Positions 1 through 5,338 of a stretch of 5,338 nt of DNA are shown here, piece by piece. Each line of letters opens with the position of its first letter. Within the stretch, counting starts at the first letter, position 1. The DNA is from Erysipelothrix sp. UBA3377 (GTDB taxonomy: Bacteria > Bacillota_I > Bacilli_A > Erysipelotrichales > Erysipelotrichaceae). The stretch spans positions 1-5,338 of the forward strand of contig DEQB01000020.1 in NCBI GenBank assembly GCA_002359085.1, written 5' to 3'. The translations under genes and the position numbers were made by a program. The notes beneath the pieces are model-generated. The model was not told the origin of the DNA. It searched no databases and saw only the letters and a program-made list of their open reading frames with translations.

Positions 1-44
1 ATGCCATGATCAAATGTTTTCACACCCCAATCCCCATAAACCAA
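1..44 (-). CDS. possible 5' end of a leftward gene, truncated by the window edge
   Basis: On the minus strand a TTG codon at 44-42 opens a frame reading MVYGDWGVKTFDHG up to the window edge. An AGGGG Shine-Dalgarno-like sequence at 57-53 lies 8 nt upstream of this TTG. A GTG at 53-51 in the same frame is less likely because it sits inside that sequence. The opening pattern W-G-x-x-x-F-D resembles the N-termini of DUF4259-type small proteins, which often begin M-G-x-W-G. That resemblance rests on very few residues and is inference. Only about 14 codons are visible, so the call is tentative and no function is assigned. Confidence 0.3.
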   Translation of the reverse strand, partial: MVYGDWGVKTFDHG

Positions 45-75
45 GAAATACACCCCTATTATCTTGTAAATTTCC

Positions 76-87
76 GTGAAAATTCAC
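76..87. promoter_or_regulatory. small dyad between the left-edge gene and degV
   Basis: GTGAA (76-80) and TTCAC (83-87) form a perfect 5-bp inverted repeat around a 2-bp AA centre. The dyad sits about 30 bp upstream of the TATAAT box of degV and about 30 bp from the putative TTG start on the other strand. That placement suits an operator serving a divergent promoter region. The repeat is short enough to occur by chance. Confidence 0.25.
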
Positions 88-117
88 AAAAGCATATCTA
101 AAAAGAGGCATTTAGCG

Positions 118-123
118 TATAAT
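118..123 (+). promoter_or_regulatory. -10 box of the degV promoter
   Basis: A perfect TATAAT lies 25 bp upstream of the degV start codon, which would give a transcript leader of about 19 nt. No convincing -35 hexamer is present 16-18 bp upstream, where the sequence is around 94-101, and there is no TG extension. The promoter may therefore be weak or need an activator. Confidence 0.5.
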
Positions 124-148
124 CTTATTATAAATCACGGAGGATTAT

Positions 149-982
149 ATGATCAGAATTATTACAGATACTTCAACCATGTGGACGGTTGAAGAAGAAA
201 AGAAATTAAAAATAGATGTGGTACCCTTAAGTGTAACCATCAACGGCGAAACATATCGCGAATACGAAGAAATTAATGCGGATACTTTTAACGAAATTAT
301 TTCACAGGGACATGTACCCACCTCTTCACAACCACCCATCGGTGAGTTTATAGATTTATTTGAAAAATATGCGGATGATGAAATCTTAGTCATCACTATG
401 GCAGATGGTTTGTCAGGAACATATCAATCCTGTATGGGGGCCAAAGAAACAGTGGATCGTGATGATATCGTAGTCCTCAATTCAAAAACACTCGCACTTC
501 CCCATAGATATTTGGTGATGGACGCCATTGCGATGCGCGATGCAGGCGCAACCTTGGACGAAATTGTCACCAAGACGAAAGTTTCAATTGAAACATCACG
601 CAGTTTCCTATTACCCCAAGACTTTCAATACTTAAGTCCCGGTGGTCGTTTAACCCCTCTTGCGGCACGTTTGAGTGGACTCTTTAAAATTCAACCCGTC
701 CTTACCCAAACCAAAGACGGTACACGACTGGAAAAATTTGCGGTAGGACGTAACTTCAATCTCGCTGTCAATAAAATAATTTCAAGTTTAAAAGAAGCGG
801 GATTCAGCGAAAACTATCGTTTCGGAATCTCACATGCATTTGTGCCAGAACAGGCCAAGAATGTCGCAGAAAAATTGAAAGCTGCCTTCAATGTCACAGA
901 AGTAGAAATAGAAAACCTATCTTGTGCATTCATTACCCAAGGTGGACCTTTGTGTCTTGCGATTCAAGTTATATCTAAGTAA
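149..982 (+). CDS. degV: DegV family fatty-acid-binding protein (FakB-like)
   Basis: This 277-residue protein has the usual DegV length. Family members bind a fatty acid in a buried pocket. The best-known ones (FakB) present it to the kinase FakA, so that exogenous fatty acids enter phospholipid synthesis as acyl phosphate. Visible family marks are the N-terminal I-I-T-D-T-S strand (4-9), the TSSQPP loop (58-63), L-S-G-T-Y-Q-S (88-94, the carboxylate-binding region), L-S-P-G-G-R-L (162-168), the K-I-Q-P-V-L strand (180-185) and a C-terminal QGGP (264-267). The segment after N-S-K (111-113) reads T-L-A-L-P-H-R, where many DegV proteins have a glycine-rich turn, so this is a divergent subgroup. 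The start is supported by GGAGG at 139-143, 5 nt upstream. The gene has its own TATAAT box and is followed at once by a terminator, so it is probably monocistronic. No fakA is visible. Family membership is secure; the ligand is not known. Confidence 0.93.
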   Translation: MIRIITDTSTMWTVEEEKKLKIDVVPLSVTINGETYREYEEINADTFNEIISQGHVPTSSQPPIGEFIDLFEKYADDEILVITMADGLSGTYQSCMGAKETVDRDDIVVLNSKTLALPHRYLVMDAIAMRDAGATLDEIVTKTKVSIETSRSFLLPQDFQYLSPGGRLTPLAARLSGLFKIQPVLTQTKDGTRLEKFAVGRNFNLAVNKIISSLKEAGFSENYRFGISHAFVPEQAKNVAEKLKAAFNVTEVEIENLSCAFITQGGPLCLAIQVISK

Positions 983-1012
983 AAAGTCTACACCACGTAG
1001 ACTTTTTACTTA
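976..1012. terminator. bidirectional intrinsic terminator between convergent degV and the ABC operon
   Basis: A perfect 16-bp inverted repeat (976-991 and 997-1012) encloses a 5-nt loop ACCAC. The stem core is GTCTAC/GTAGAC, flanked by five A on one side and five T on the other. It therefore gives a hairpin with a U-run in either direction. The left arm includes the degV stop codon (980-982), and the right arm ends 14 nt before the stop codon of the leftward ABC ATPase gene. It should end both transcripts. Confidence 0.88.
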
Positions 1013-1025
1013 CTTAACGTATCTT

Positions 1026-1670
1026 TTAATTTACCAATACATCACTCAAATCAAACACAGTATCAAAGTAATCCAATAAGTCTTTATCATGGGTAACCAC
1101 AATGATGGTTTTACCCATGTTTTTCATGGTCTTAAATATTTCCATAATCATTATTTTATTGTCAAAATCAACATTCCCAGTGGGTTCATCCGCCAATATA
1201 ATATTTCCAGGCTTAATAAGCGTGCGTGCCAATGCGATGCGTTGTTGTTCACCCCCAGATAGTGTATAGATTTTTTTCTTTTCAAAACCGGAAAGACCCA
1301 CGATATTAAGTGCTTCATTCATTGATATTTTAGACTCTTTGCTATATTTCTCAGCTATCTTTAAATTACTTTCAACTGTTTCATTATCAATCAACGCATA
1401 GTTTTGGAACAAGTATGAAATCGTATCCCGCAATAGATACATTGACTTTGTACTTCCTGGTTTTACATTTTCTTGATCCATAATAACGACTTTCCCAGAT
1501 GTGGGTTTTTCAAGGGTTCCCATGATATTCAACAGCGTGCTCTTACCACTGCCAGATTCACCAACAATCGCAACCATAGACCCTTCAGATACTTCGAGAT
1601 TAATATTATTCAAAACGTTATGGTCCCCAAATGACTTTGAGATATCGATCAATTTAATTATTTTTTTCAT
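1026..1670 (-). CDS. ABC transporter ATP-binding protein, lactococcin-972 / MacB-like group
   Basis: This 214-residue protein is a single ABC ATPase domain with every catalytic motif intact. These are Walker A GESGSGKST (37-45), Q-loop F-Q-N (88-90), signature LSGGEQQR (137-144), Walker B IILADEP (157-163) with catalytic Glu162, D-loop G-N-V-D (165-168) and H-loop T-H-D with His194. It has the short LolD/MacB-type form with no extra domains. It probably forms a dimer that powers the membrane protein encoded just upstream; in lactococcin-972 loci this pair is proposed to export the bacteriocin or give immunity. The ATG at 1670 overlaps the 3' end of the membrane-protein gene by 17 nt and has GAGGTG (1682-1677) 6 nt upstream, which suggests translational coupling. 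It is the last gene of the operon, which ends at the 976-1012 hairpin. The ATPase call is certain; the substrate is inferred from context. Confidence 0.93.
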   Translation of the reverse strand: MKKIIKLIDISKSFGDHNVLNNINLEVSEGSMVAIVGESGSGKSTLLNIMGTLEKPTSGKVVIMDQENVKPGSTKSMYLLRDTISYLFQNYALIDNETVESNLKIAEKYSKESKISMNEALNIVGLSGFEKKKIYTLSGGEQQRIALARTLIKPGNIILADEPTGNVDFDNKIMIMEIFKTMKNMGKTIIVVTHDKDLLDYFDTVFDLSDVLVN

Positions 1671-3663
1671 CTGTTACACCTCGCTTTAGTTCGTTAGATA
1701 AAGAATTCAACTTATAAGACACATAAATATAAACAAGGAGTATAACCTCCAACCCCATCGGTAGAAGATACATACTAAGATTTTCATTTCCAAATATGAA
1801 GAATAAGATTAAGTAAATCAACAGAACTTCCAACAGATAATCAAAGTATATCCCTAGGAAATTATAGCCGTGGAGTTTTTTAATGGCAATTTTTTGTCTA
1901 TTAGATCGAATATATGTCACAAAGAAAGCAAAAGAGACGGTGAGGATTAATAATAACCCCAGCATCACGGATACGATTTTCTCCATCAAGATATCACGAT
2001 ATCGCACGTATGGCACAGTATCTCTGAAGTATATCATACCTCCATAGCCATAGGCATCCGCAATTGACTCAAGTTCTGCGGTCTCAATATCTGTATAGTA
2101 GACATTGTTAAATAGTGTTTTATTAATTCTATTAGAATCCAGCGCATGAACTGCGATTGCATTTAAGGGATAGTCCTGATAATTATAGATATGTTCAGGA
2201 AGATCCACATAGATGACCTCATGACGTTGATCGACCATCAGATAGCTAAAATCCAAACTCGCATCATCTAAATCCTCATCAACTAAGAATACAACATCAT
2301 TATGTTCCATACTGTTTTCTACCATCTCTTTAAACTGTGGAATGTACTCAAGATAATTAACATCCACTTCTAAGAAATCAAATTCATGGGTACCATCAAA
2401 ATAGATACTTCTACCCATATAGTATGCACCAACCTCTTGAAGTGCACTTAGCAGCTCTTGTTGTTTCAAATACTCCGCATTGTCTGTATTATGGGCACGT
2501 TCAAAGAAAAAGTACTCAACATTTCTAATGGAGTAAATAAATGAAGGAGAATACTTGGTTCTAGACAGGACCGTACTGTTAAATTCATGATATGAGATTA
2601 AGCTACGCATATCGACGAGTTCAATCACATCTGACTTTAGTGTTGGCAACAATAAAAGTAACGTCACGATTTTCAAAACATAAATGGCAGTAGCCAGGTA
2701 TCTATTTTGATTGTTCCCTTTCAACAGTGTGCTCAAAGACATAACACGAATGATCACGTTCATTAAGACAAGGAGTAAAACCAAGACAAGCACAAAATAT
2801 AAGGTGAACTTAAAGAAAGATTGAATCACGGGAATAGAATCCGCATTTATAAAACCTACCGACACATAGAAATATACCATACTCAAAAATATGCCAGCCA
2901 CAAGTGAATACCAGAGATCGAAAAGGAGAATATTTTTCATTATTGACACACTGGAATATCCTTGAAGTTTATAAATCGAAATACTTTTAAGTGAAGAGGA
3001 TATAAAGAACATCAACGCAACACAAAAGACAATCAACGTTACTGTGATTGTATCCGTGAACTTCATTGAGATCTCTTCTCCCACATCATACTCACCAGAA
3101 TTATATTCAATAAAGACAGCATTTTCCTCAGTAATTTGTAGTGTAATATAACTTTTAATTTCTTCAATGGTCTTTGAATCTTCATGGTAAATATCAACCG
3201 TATTAATAATCAGTGGTTCAGTCATTAAATTCAGAGGCAAAATGTTTACCGTGATATCTTTACTTAAGAACTTTATTTGATTTTCTTTAGTGGTACCTGA
3301 TGTTGACGAAAGGATGCGATCATTGTCAAAATCAAAAATAAGATTGGGAACGGTAATATTAAACAAGGTATCCAAAGGTTTTGACGTATAGACATAAAAA
3401 TTAAATTCATCAATTTCATCCTTAAAATCCTGTACGATGATGGTAGCACCATATACATCAGATACTTCATAAATTAAACCCATGTACTGTTCAAAATCTA
3501 AATCTCTAAGATCACCACCATATTCAAAACTCGTATGGTTTGTATAAAACATCCCAAAAGTTTGTCCTATATTTCCTTGTTCATTGATTCTATAAATATT
3601 AATGATTTGTGACATTAAAGAAACTAAAAATATGATAACCAATGTTTGAATAATTTTCTTCAT
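1654..3663 (-). CDS. bacteriocin-associated integral membrane protein (DUF1430 type), putative immunity/transport permease
   Basis: This 669-residue protein looks like the DUF1430 / bacteriocin-associated putative immunity proteins of lactococcin-972 loci. By eye there are eight hydrophobic segments: 4-24, 205-224, 246-268, 283-306, 323-342, 562-584, 606-625 and 632-652. They form two similar halves. Each half has one membrane helix, a large extracytoplasmic domain (about 25-204 and 343-561), a second helix, a cytoplasmic K-L-x-G-Y motif (KLQGY 232-236, KLHGY 596-600) and two more helices. This is a duplicated FtsX/MacB-like layout, and the K-L-x-G-Y loops probably touch the ATPase. The extracytoplasmic domains are rich in Asp and Glu. 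No peptidase domain is present, so it should not process a double-glycine leader. The gene lies 45 nt after the precursor gene and overlaps the ATPase gene. The ATG at 3663 lacks a clear Shine-Dalgarno sequence, yet no other start lies between it and the upstream in-frame stop. Role as immunity pump, exporter or both is inference. Confidence 0.85.
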   Translation of the reverse strand: MKKIIQTLVIIFLVSLMSQIINIYRINEQGNIGQTFGMFYTNHTSFEYGGDLRDLDFEQYMGLIYEVSDVYGATIIVQDFKDEIDEFNFYVYTSKPLDTLFNITVPNLIFDFDNDRILSSTSGTTKENQIKFLSKDITVNILPLNLMTEPLIINTVDIYHEDSKTIEEIKSYITLQITEENAVFIEYNSGEYDVGEEISMKFTDTITVTLIVFCVALMFFISSSLKSISIYKLQGYSSVSIMKNILLFDLWYSLVAGIFLSMVYFYVSVGFINADSIPVIQSFFKFTLYFVLVLVLLLVLMNVIIRVMSLSTLLKGNNQNRYLATAIYVLKIVTLLLLLPTLKSDVIELVDMRSLISYHEFNSTVLSRTKYSPSFIYSIRNVEYFFFERAHNTDNAEYLKQQELLSALQEVGAYYMGRSIYFDGTHEFDFLEVDVNYLEYIPQFKEMVENSMEHNDVVFLVDEDLDDASLDFSYLMVDQRHEVIYVDLPEHIYNYQDYPLNAIAVHALDSNRINKTLFNNVYYTDIETAELESIADAYGYGGMIYFRDTVPYVRYRDILMEKIVSVMLGLLLILTVSFAFFVTYIRSNRQKIAIKKLHGYNFLGIYFDYLLEVLLIYLILFFIFGNENLSMYLLPMGLEVILLVYIYVSYKLNSLSNELKRGVTDEKNN

Positions 3664-3681
3664 ACCATAACTTGAGAAAGA

Positions 3682-3702
3682 ACCGGCTATTTAATAGCCA
3701 GT
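3682..3702 (-). terminator. intercistronic hairpin, possible attenuator between precursor and permease genes
   Basis: Just after the precursor stop codon (3711-3709), the minus strand reads ACTGGCTAT, TAA, ATAGCCGGT. This gives a 9-bp stem (one G-U pair) with a 3-nt loop. It is followed by TCTTTCTC rather than a clean U-run, so it may be a leaky terminator or an mRNA-stabilising stem. Either would favour the peptide over the transporter. Its tip region lies about 20-40 nt upstream of the permease start codon. Confidence 0.5.
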
Positions 3703-3708
3703 ATAATT

Positions 3709-4020
3709 TTAATAGTCAAAGTGATACCATGAATGTTTATGTGTATCTAACACACTTACCATATACTTTGACTCAATTCTTGTAAGTCTTTGTCCTGTAT
3801 CTATTTCAGTTGGATGTGACTTCACTTTTATCCCAGCACCAATTGTGAGTGTTGGGCTATTCAGCCTATATTGCGTCCAATGGCTTGCTTTGCTTTGGAT
3901 AAATCCACCTGAATACTGATGTTGACTTGAAGATTCATTGAAAGTATCTGCGAGTATATTACTATTGATACTTAGAACACTTATCGTCAACAACAATAGA
4001 GCGACCAATTTCTTTCTCAT
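3709..4020 (-). CDS. secreted peptide precursor, candidate divergent lactococcin-972-like bacteriocin
   Basis: From the chosen ATG at 4020 the product is 103 residues. It has a classic Sec signal peptide: M-R-K-K, a hydrophobic core V-A-L-L-L-L-T-I-S-V-L, and a likely signal peptidase I cleavage after I-L-A, before D-T-F. The mature peptide is about 79 residues, has no cysteine, and is rich in Ser, Thr, His and aromatic residues. It has a GG near its N-terminus (Y-S-G-G-F) and an aromatic tail S-W-Y-H-F-D-Y. Lactococcin 972 is also Sec-exported, cysteine-free, about 66 residues and aromatic-tailed, and its gene likewise precedes a DUF1430 protein and an ABC ATPase. The G-x-W-x-x-G family motif is not clear here, so membership is inferred mainly from context. 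An ATG at 4041 would add MDRKDGK, but AAAGGA at 4033-4028, 7 nt before 4020, favours the shorter form. It could instead be another kind of secreted effector peptide. Confidence 0.75.
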   Translation of the reverse strand: MRKKLVALLLLTISVLSINSNILADTFNESSSQHQYSGGFIQSKASHWTQYRLNSPTLTIGAGIKVKSHPTEIDTGQRLTRIESKYMVSVLDTHKHSWYHFDY

Positions 4021-4027
4021 TTTACCA

Positions 4028-4033
4028 TCCTTT
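4028..4033 (-). promoter_or_regulatory. Shine-Dalgarno sequence deciding the precursor start
   Basis: AAAGGA on the minus strand lies 7 nt upstream of the ATG at 4020-4018. If the upstream in-frame ATG at 4041 were used, this sequence would instead code for residues 3-5. The upstream ATG has only a distant AGGGTG about 10 nt before it. The downstream start is therefore preferred, and it also places the M-R-K-K signal-peptide head at the very N-terminus. Confidence 0.6.
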
Positions 4034-4076
4034 CTATCCATTCTTTAACTACACCCTATCAACAAAGGGAAATTTA

Positions 4077-4090
4077 TGCAAGCGTTTACA
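4077..4090. promoter_or_regulatory. catabolite-responsive element (cre, CcpA site)
   Basis: TGCAAGCGTTTACA matches the cre consensus TGWAANCGNTNWCA at 13 of 14 positions, including the invariant central CG. The minus-strand reading TGTAAACGCTTGCA also matches at 13 of 14. It lies about 57 bp upstream of the precursor start, downstream of both candidate leftward -10 boxes. CcpA bound there would probably repress by blocking RNA polymerase. Confidence 0.7.
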
Positions 4091-4113
4091 GACACTTTGA
4101 CACTCAAGAACAA

Positions 4114-4125
4114 TTATGTACATAA
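4114..4125. promoter_or_regulatory. 12-bp perfect palindrome, candidate operator of the peptide operon
   Basis: TTATGTACATAA is a perfect palindrome. It overlaps a leftward -10 candidate, CATAAT (4118-4113), which has ATGAAA as a possible -35 at 17-bp spacing. A protein bound here would cover that promoter. The palindrome is AT-rich and could be chance; no regulator gene is visible in the window. Confidence 0.35.
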
Positions 4126-4175
4126 ATCAACAGTATTTCATGTCAGTTAAGCTCTTAATTGTGATTTTAGGAGAC

Positions 4176-4184
4176 TTTATAACA
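4176..4184 (-). promoter_or_regulatory. extended -10 promoter candidate for the peptide operon
   Basis: The minus strand reads TGTTATAAA here, an extended -10 element (TG-N-TATAAA, 5 of 6 in the hexamer). The -35 region 17 bp upstream, TTAATG, is poor, as is usual when a TG extension is present. Transcription would start near 4169 and give a leader of about 150 nt containing the cre box and the palindrome. It competes with the nearer CATAAT candidate at 4118-4113. Confidence 0.4.
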
Positions 4185-4349
4185 AAGAATTCAAGTAACA
4201 TTAATACACATCTATGGGTTTGGATATCTAGTTTTCCCATATCTTTAAGGTATATTTGTATTAAAATAACCATATTAGACGATGCTGTAACATTTGAAGT
4301 GTATCTGCTGACTTAACTTTGAAAGAAGCCATTACTTGACTTTGTGATG

Positions 4350-4378
4350 TTTAAAACTGAGTTCAAATAACATATAAT
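4350..4378 (+). promoter_or_regulatory. sigma-A-type promoter of the hydrolase gene
   Basis: TTTAAA (4350-4355, 4 of 6 to TTGACA) and a perfect TATAAT (4373-4378) are separated by 17 bp. Transcription would begin near 4385, about 22 nt before the start codon. A small dyad AACT-G-AGTT (4355-4363) lies within the spacer. Confidence 0.6.
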
Positions 4379-4406
4379 GTAACTAACAACAGAAAGGAAT
4401 ACGATC

Positions 4407-5315
4407 ATGATGAAAACCACAACGTTCACTTCTCCCTATGATGGACACATCACCCATCTTTCAATTTTTGAAGCACACAATGCCAAAGCCACCCTTTTGA
4501 TTGTTCATGGCATGGCTGAACACAGAGTGCGTTACGACGCCTTTGCGAAGTATCTATCTCAAAACAATATAAATGTTTATACGATGGATTTACGGGGCCA
4601 CAACGAAAGTCTTGAAGACAATACCCTTGGCTATTCAAAGGGCTATCCACTTCAAATCGATGATATTGAAGGTATCATACAAACCATTAAATCCAAACAC
4701 AATACCCCTTTTATTTTAATGGGACACAGTATGGGATCTTTACTGGTACGCAGTTATTTAAAGAAATATAAAGATGCACAACTGGATGGTTTGATTGTGA
4801 TGGGATCACCCTACAAACCAATTGGCTTAAAAGCACTCCAAGTGGGCTTAACTTTACCGGCTAAATTAACGCCTAAAAAACAAAGCCCTTTTATCGCAGG
4901 TATCATGAACAAAATGTATAATGCGGACATTAAAGATAAGTTAACCGATATGGACTGGCTTTCTTTTGATACTGACAACGTTAAAAACTATATGGAAGAT
5001 CCCCTGTGTGGATTTCCCTTTACCTACGGTGGTTATTTGGATTTGTTTCATTTAATCGATAATACTTATGACTCAAAATGGAGCCATCACGCAAGTTATT
5101 TACCCATTTATTTTGTGGCTGGTATTTATGACCCTTGTGTTGATTTCAAGCACGATGGATTCAATAAAGCGATGGACCACCTTAAAAGAAATGGCTATGA
5201 GAATATTACTTCAACCTTATATGAAAACTCACGCCATGAAATCTTAAATGACCGCGACCAAGATCGTGTCTATCAAAACTTAATGACATTTATAAAAGAA
5301 GCATCCCGCGATTAG
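4407..5315 (+). CDS. alpha/beta hydrolase, serine aminopeptidase S33 / monoacylglycerol lipase-like (lysophospholipase)
   Basis: This 302-residue cytoplasmic protein without a signal peptide belongs to the Hydrolase_4 / PldB-like group (COG2267). Visible marks are the oxyanion-region H-G-M-A-E-H (34-39), D-L-R-G-H (61-65), and the nucleophile elbow G-H-S-M-G with Ser108 (106-110). The catalytic acid is probably Asp242 in G-I-Y-D-P-C-V, and the catalytic His277 lies in S-R-H-E-I-L-N-D. The triad is complete and the length is normal. Relatives hydrolyse monoacylglycerols, lysophospholipids or other carboxyl esters; the substrate here cannot be told. The start is set by AAAGGA (4393-4398), 8 nt before the first of two adjacent ATGs. 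It is transcribed from its own promoter, away from the peptide operon. The window ends 23 nt after the TAG stop, so a terminator or a following gene cannot be judged. Confidence 0.92.
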   Translation: MMKTTTFTSPYDGHITHLSIFEAHNAKATLLIVHGMAEHRVRYDAFAKYLSQNNINVYTMDLRGHNESLEDNTLGYSKGYPLQIDDIEGIIQTIKSKHNTPFILMGHSMGSLLVRSYLKKYKDAQLDGLIVMGSPYKPIGLKALQVGLTLPAKLTPKKQSPFIAGIMNKMYNADIKDKLTDMDWLSFDTDNVKNYMEDPLCGFPFTYGGYLDLFHLIDNTYDSKWSHHASYLPIYFVAGIYDPCVDFKHDGFNKAMDHLKRNGYENITSTLYENSRHEILNDRDQDRVYQNLMTFIKEASRD

Positions 5316-5338
5316 TGAAGTGAACCCATTAATTGGTC

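Larger units (their letters stand above)
4021..4406. other. intergenic regulatory region between the divergent peptide operon and hydrolase gene
   Basis: This 386-bp stretch separates two genes transcribed away from each other. I find no convincing gene in it. It holds a cre-like box (4077-4090), a direct repeat GACACT-TT-GACACT (4091-4104), a 12-bp perfect palindrome (4114-4125) and an imperfect 18-bp dyad (CAGTTAAG at 4144-4151, CTTAATTG at 4154-4161). It also holds leftward -10 candidates at 4113-4118 and 4176-4184, and a rightward promoter at 4350-4378. The middle part, about 4190-4340, is AT-rich with no clear signal. A 66-codon frame crosses 4116-4316 but has no ribosome binding site. 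Confidence 0.7.

Noticed and set aside
145..396. Minus-strand frame of 83 codons inside degV
   Set aside because: It lies wholly antisense to a well-supported DegV gene and its product has no recognisable features.
1501..1689. Plus-strand frame of 62 codons opposite the ATPase gene
   Set aside because: It is antisense to the Walker A region of the ABC ATPase and has no ribosome binding site of its own.
3273..3470. Minus-strand frame of 65 codons in another frame of the permease gene
   Set aside because: It is contained within the permease coding sequence, whose frame is continuous and shows the expected family layout.
4097..4126. Rightward promoter with perfect TTGACA at 4097-4102
   Set aside because: The only downstream -10 options are weak (CATAAA at 18 bp), and nothing convincing lies downstream before the hydrolase's own, better promoter.
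4213..4240. TATGGG...CCCATA inverted repeat in the intergenic region
   Set aside because: The arms are only 6 bp with a long loop, no U-run follows, and it has no sensible relation to either promoter.
4116..4316. Open frame of 66 codons on the plus strand in the intergenic region
   Set aside because: No ribosome binding site precedes either ATG, the residues resemble translated AT-rich noise, and the frame runs through the palindrome and leftward promoter candidates.
4450..4650. Minus-strand frame of 66 codons inside the hydrolase gene
   Set aside because: It is antisense to the hydrolase region carrying the H-G-M-A-E-H and D-L-R-G-H motifs and shows no independent support.
1026..5315. Mobile element or CRISPR carrying the peptide operon
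   Set aside because: No transposase, integrase, terminal inverted repeats, target duplications or regularly spaced repeats are visible in the window.

Overview
The window is AT-rich DNA with compact genes, AGGA/GGAGG-type ribosome binding sites and sigma-A-like TATAAT boxes. This points to a low-GC Gram-positive bacterium (Firmicutes). The gene content (a DegV protein, a lactococcin-972-type ABC operon and a monoacylglycerol-lipase-like hydrolase) would fit a streptococcal, lactobacillar or Erysipelothrix-like host. Nothing in the window fixes the genus, so this is inference.

Layout from left to right. Positions 1-44 may hold the first codons of a leftward gene that leaves the window. A short divergent intergenic region follows, with a small dyad and a TATAAT box. 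Positions 149-982 encode a DegV-family fatty-acid-binding protein. A 16-bp perfect hairpin (976-1012) overlaps its stop codon and looks like a bidirectional terminator shared with the convergent operon. Positions 4020 down to 1026 form a leftward three-gene operon: a small Sec-type secreted peptide, then a 669-residue membrane protein built as two FtsX/MacB-like halves, then an ABC ATPase whose start overlaps the membrane-protein gene by 17 nt. A 386-bp region (4021-4406) follows. It carries a strong match to a CcpA cre box, a 12-bp perfect palindrome, further dyads, and candidate promoters facing both ways. Positions 4407-5315 encode an alpha/beta hydrolase with a complete Ser-Asp-His triad.

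The central operon has the gene order and protein types of lactococcin-972-group bacteriocin loci: secreted precursor, putative immunity/transport membrane protein and MacB-like ATPase. The likely scheme is that the peptide is exported by Sec and processed by signal peptidase. The ABC complex, with its two large extracytoplasmic domains, would then protect the producer or help release the peptide. The precursor itself is divergent and lacks the clear family motifs, so it may be a new type of secreted antimicrobial or effector peptide. A hairpin between the precursor and membrane-protein genes, a membrane-protein start codon without a good Shine-Dalgarno sequence, and the cre box upstream together suggest carbon-responsive expression with much more peptide made than transporter. 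The flanking degV and hydrolase genes have their own promoters and look like ordinary chromosomal neighbours.
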